This document shows positions 6,258 through 8,451 of a stretch of DNA of 8,451 bases, piece by piece. The translations under genes were made by a program, and so were the position numbers. Positions within the stretch are counted from its first letter, which is position 1; each line of letters begins with the position of its first letter. This DNA comes from an uncultured Bacilli bacterium. Lineage in GTDB: Bacteria > Bacillota_I > Bacilli_A > RF39 > UBA660. The notes beneath the pieces were generated by a model, which ran no database searches, had not been told where the DNA came from, and was given only the letters and a program-made list of their open reading frames with translations. Where the stretch lies: assembly GCA_947599755.1 (NCBI GenBank), contig CANQFO010000046.1, forward strand, positions 1-8,451. Reading direction: 5' to 3'.

Positions 6258-7151
6258 ATGTCTATAGATGATGCAATTTGCGATTTTATTCATTATTGTA
6301 TATTTGAAAAAGGATTATCTGATAAAACAAGGATATCTTATCAAAATGATTTAAAAATTTATCAGTTATTTTTGAAAGAACGGGGAATTGTTCAGGCAAA
6401 AGATATTTCTTCTGATCATATTAAGGAGTTTTTAAAAGTGCGGCATCAAGACGAAAGCGTTTCTACTATTGCTCATAATTTAACGGTAATTAAGAATTTT
6501 CATTTGTATTTATTTCGACAGAAGATTGTTAAACAAAACGTTAGTGAATTTATTGAACGACCTAAGCTTAAAAAAAGATTACCAAAAGCTTTGAGTGTGG
6601 AGGAAGTAAATTTGTTATTAGATATCCCTTTTCGTTGCTTATTTGACTATCGTAATAAAGCTATGTTAGAATTAATGTATGGAACAGGTATTCGAGTTAG
6701 TGAGTTAGTGTCTTTAACAGTCAATGATGTTGACTTAGAAAACTGTTTCATTCGAGTTTTTGGAAAGGGTAGTAAAGAGAGAATTGTTCCTATAGGGGAA
6801 TATTGTATTTATTATTTAAACTTGTATTTGGAGAAAAGAAATTTATTTTTAAAGAAAAAAAATTGTGATAATTTATTTTTAAATAATCATGGTCTTGCGA
6901 TGACTAGACAAGGATTTTATAAAATTATTAAGAATTTATTAAAAGAAAAAGGATTGAATCCTGATGTTTCTCCTCATACTTTACGTCATAGTTTTGCTAC
7001 TCATTTAATTAATTATGGAGCGGATTTAAGAAGTATTCAGGAAATGCTTGGTCATGCTGATATTTCTACAACAAAAATATATACGGAAAAAAGTGATGAA
7101 AAAGTGATAGATGATTATTATAAATTTCATCCTCGTAGCCATAAAATATGA
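6258..7151 (+). CDS. xerD: Tyrosine recombinase XerD
   Basis: XerD is one of the paired tyrosine recombinases that cut and rejoin DNA at the dif site to resolve chromosome dimers. The 297 residues match XerC/XerD length. An N-terminal SAM-like core-binding domain (about 1-95) is followed by the catalytic domain with all six active-site residues visible: R146 (GTGIRVSEL), K170 in GKGSKER, H240 and R243 (HTLRHSFATH), H266 (LGHADIS) and nucleophile Y275 (TTKIYT). The ATG at 6258 is preferred because AAAAGGGG (6243-6250) lies 7 nt upstream and the N-terminus then aligns with the family. The reading frame continues upstream to 6075 but would run through the promoter region. XerD rather than XerC is favoured by the deoB neighbour, as in the Bacillus subtilis ripX-drm order. 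Confidence 0.93.
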   Translation: MSIDDAICDFIHYCIFEKGLSDKTRISYQNDLKIYQLFLKERGIVQAKDISSDHIKEFLKVRHQDESVSTIAHNLTVIKNFHLYLFRQKIVKQNVSEFIERPKLKKRLPKALSVEEVNLLLDIPFRCLFDYRNKAMLELMYGTGIRVSELVSLTVNDVDLENCFIRVFGKGSKERIVPIGEYCIYYLNLYLEKRNLFLKKKNCDNLFLNNHGLAMTRQGFYKIIKNLLKEKGLNPDVSPHTLRHSFATHLINYGADLRSIQEMLGHADISTTKIYTEKSDEKVIDDYYKFHPRSHKI

Positions 7152-7156
7152 AGGAG
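7151..7156 (+). promoter_or_regulatory. deoB: Ribosome binding site of deoB
   Basis: AAGGAG begins on the last base of the xerD stop codon and lies 13 nt before the deoB ATG. That spacing is longer than the 6-9 nt seen for most genes here. There is no other in-frame start nearby that fits better, so the start at 7170 is retained. Confidence 0.7.
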
Positions 7157-7169
7157 ATAAGAATATTAT

Positions 7170-8333
7170 ATGAAATTTAAAAGAGTATTTTTGATGGTTT
7201 TGGATTCTTTAGGAGTAGGGGAAACAGCTGATGCTTCTCAATTTTCTGATATAGGTGCAAATACTTTAGGACATATTCAGGATAAGTGTAATTTGTTTAT
7301 TCCTAATTTAAAAAAAATAGGATTTTTAAATACACTAAATATGAGCGAAAATCATGATGTTGATGCTTATTATACGATTGCTTCGCCAATTAATGCTGGA
7401 AAGGATACGTTAAATGGACATTATGAGATGATGGGAATTAAAAATAGTATTCCTTTTAAGACTTTTAATGGTGGATTTACTTATGATATTTTAAACGGTA
7501 TTGAGGAAGTAACGGGAAGACGTGTTTTGGGAAATAAATGCTGTAATGATGATTCGATTATTCAAGAATTAGGTGATCGTCAATTTAATTATGGTGCTTT
7601 AATCATTTATACTTCTGCTGATTCTGATTTACAAGTTGCTGCTCATGAAGATTGTATTCCTATTTCTACTTTGTATCAGTATTGTGAAAGAATTCGAGCA
7701 TTGACGTTAAAAGAAGAATGGCGGGTAGGTAGAGTAATTGCCAGACCTTTTACTGGTACTAGTGGTAAGTATAAATTTATTTCTAGTGCAAGAAAAGATT
7801 ATGCTGTAAAGCCACTTAAAAAATCTGTTTTGGATAGTTTACTTGCTAATCATTATAATGTTATTGGAATAGGGAAAATTAATGATATTTTTGATGGGCA
7901 GGGGATTAATAAAAATATTAAGGCTTCTAATAATATAGAAGCAATTAATAAGTTAACTGATATTATGGATAAAACATTTACGGGATTGTGTATGGTTAAT
8001 TTATGTGATTTTGATAAATATGGTCATGCTAGGGATGTAGAAGGTTATGCTAGAGCGATTGAAGAGCTTGATGTGGATATTCCTATCATATTAAATAAGT
8101 TAGAGTTGGATGATTTATTTATTATTACGGCAGATCATGGTAATGATCCAACTTTTTCTGGTAATGATCATACAAGAGAAAATGTTCCTGTTATGATTTA
8201 TAGTCGTAGTTTTAAATCTCCTAAGAGGTTACTTCCATTTTCTACTTTTGCAGATATTGGTGCTACTATAGCGGATAATTTTCATGTTGATTTACCAGAG
8301 ATAGGGGAAAGTTTTCTTGATCAATTGGAGTAA
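7170..8333 (+). CDS. deoB: Phosphopentomutase
   Basis: This enzyme interconverts (deoxy)ribose 1-phosphate and (deoxy)ribose 5-phosphate, linking nucleoside phosphorolysis to the pentose phosphate pool. The 387 residues match the family (about 390-405). It belongs to the alkaline phosphatase superfamily and shows the metal-binding and catalytic motifs in order: D12 in MVLDSLGVG, nucleophile T80 in GKDTLNGHYEMMG, D282 and H286 in DFDKYGHARD, D322-H323 in TADHGNDP, and H334 in GNDHTRE. The cap domain lies between about 100 and 220. Two departures from the family pattern I remember are Asn82 where GKDTxTGH has Thr, and DFDKYGH, one residue shorter than the usual DFDxxYGH. The gene follows xerD by 18 nt in the same operon and ends at a strong terminator. 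Confidence 0.96.
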   Translation: MKFKRVFLMVLDSLGVGETADASQFSDIGANTLGHIQDKCNLFIPNLKKIGFLNTLNMSENHDVDAYYTIASPINAGKDTLNGHYEMMGIKNSIPFKTFNGGFTYDILNGIEEVTGRRVLGNKCCNDDSIIQELGDRQFNYGALIIYTSADSDLQVAAHEDCIPISTLYQYCERIRALTLKEEWRVGRVIARPFTGTSGKYKFISSARKDYAVKPLKKSVLDSLLANHYNVIGIGKINDIFDGQGINKNIKASNNIEAINKLTDIMDKTFTGLCMVNLCDFDKYGHARDVEGYARAIEELDVDIPIILNKLELDDLFIITADHGNDPTFSGNDHTRENVPVMIYSRSFKSPKRLLPFSTFADIGATIADNFHVDLPEIGESFLDQLE

Positions 8334-8339
8334 TTAAAA

Positions 8340-8378
8340 GGGAAAGAGGATTTTTTTTATCTCCTCTTCCCCTATTTT
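8340..8378 (+). terminator. Intrinsic terminator of the xerD-deoB operon
   Basis: Bases 8340-8350 (GGGAAAGAGGA) pair with 8362-8372 (TCCTCTTCCCC) over 11 positions with one A/C mismatch. The loop is an 11-nt T-rich sequence, and the stem is followed by TATTTT. It begins 6 nt after the deoB stop codon. It also appears to be the target hairpin for the element that starts at 8379. Confidence 0.88.
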
Positions 8379-8451
8379 GTGTGCTAGGCATGGCATATAA
8401 CTAGGTGGTGGAAGTCCACTATACGCGTAAGTATCTGCGAAGTATTAGGGA
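8379..8451 (+). mobile_element. 5' end of a group IIC (bacterial class C) intron, cut by window end
   Basis: The sequence begins GTGTGC, fitting the GTGYG 5' consensus of group II introns. It continues with GGCATGG (8387-8393) and a short hairpin, GTGG (8405-8408) pairing with CCAC (8416-8419) around a 7-nt loop. That order matches the start of domain I in class C introns such as the Oceanobacillus iheyensis intron as I recall it (GTGTGC..GGCATGG.., then a GGGTGAGAGTCCC hairpin). It starts directly after the T-tract of the deoB terminator, in the same orientation, which is the insertion preference of this class. The intron-encoded reverse transcriptase, the domain V motif and the 3' boundary lie beyond the window, so completeness and activity are unknown. 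Confidence 0.75.

Noticed and set aside
1..8451. Mollicute-type code (TGA as Trp), tRNA genes, CRISPR arrays or defence/toxin modules
   Set aside because: Genes end at TGA and use TGG for Trp. I saw no tRNA-like cloverleaf, no spaced direct repeats and no defence-type domains.

Overview
This window is a very A+T-rich bacterial chromosome segment with NNT/NNA-biased codons, strong Shine-Dalgarno sites (AAGGAG, AGGAGG) and the standard code: TGA ends two genes, and tryptophan is written TGG. A T-box leader ahead of an aminoacyl-tRNA synthetase operon and the xerD-deoB gene pair point to a low-GC Firmicute, plausibly in the Bacilli/Erysipelotrichia range. The exact lineage cannot be fixed from this sequence alone. 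Nearly every base is coding, and there is no gene-free stretch over 300 bases.

Left part (1-4853), forward operon. The window opens inside the 3' end of a T-box riboswitch whose variable base fits tRNA-Ala. It is followed by two small P-loop kinases of uncertain substrate (a dNMP-kinase-like protein and a UPF0200/dephospho-CoA-kinase-like protein), then alaS (alanyl-tRNA synthetase) and holA (DNA polymerase III delta, the clamp-loader subunit). The genes overlap or nearly abut (ATGA overlap, 1-nt gap, 11-nt overlap), so they look co-transcribed and translationally coupled. A bidirectional hairpin ends this operon and the convergent rarA.

Middle (4852-6257). rarA (AAA+ replication-associated recombination factor) lies on the minus strand. 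It shares a 164-bp divergent intergenic region with xerD, with a predicted promoter on each strand. The two -10 regions form an inverted repeat.

Right part (6258-8451), forward operon. xerD (tyrosine recombinase for chromosome dimer resolution) and deoB (phosphopentomutase) are followed by a strong intrinsic terminator. Immediately after its T-tract comes a sequence that looks like the 5' end of a group IIC intron (GTGTGC...GGCATGG...), cut off by the window end. That is the typical insertion niche of class C introns, which target the 3' side of terminator hairpins.

Most genes are ordinary housekeeping genes. The points most worth a second look are the intron 5' end, the T-box whose downstream partner appears to be the ribosome binding site rather than a terminator, and the uncharacterised kinase pair placed under what looks like alanine-tRNA control.
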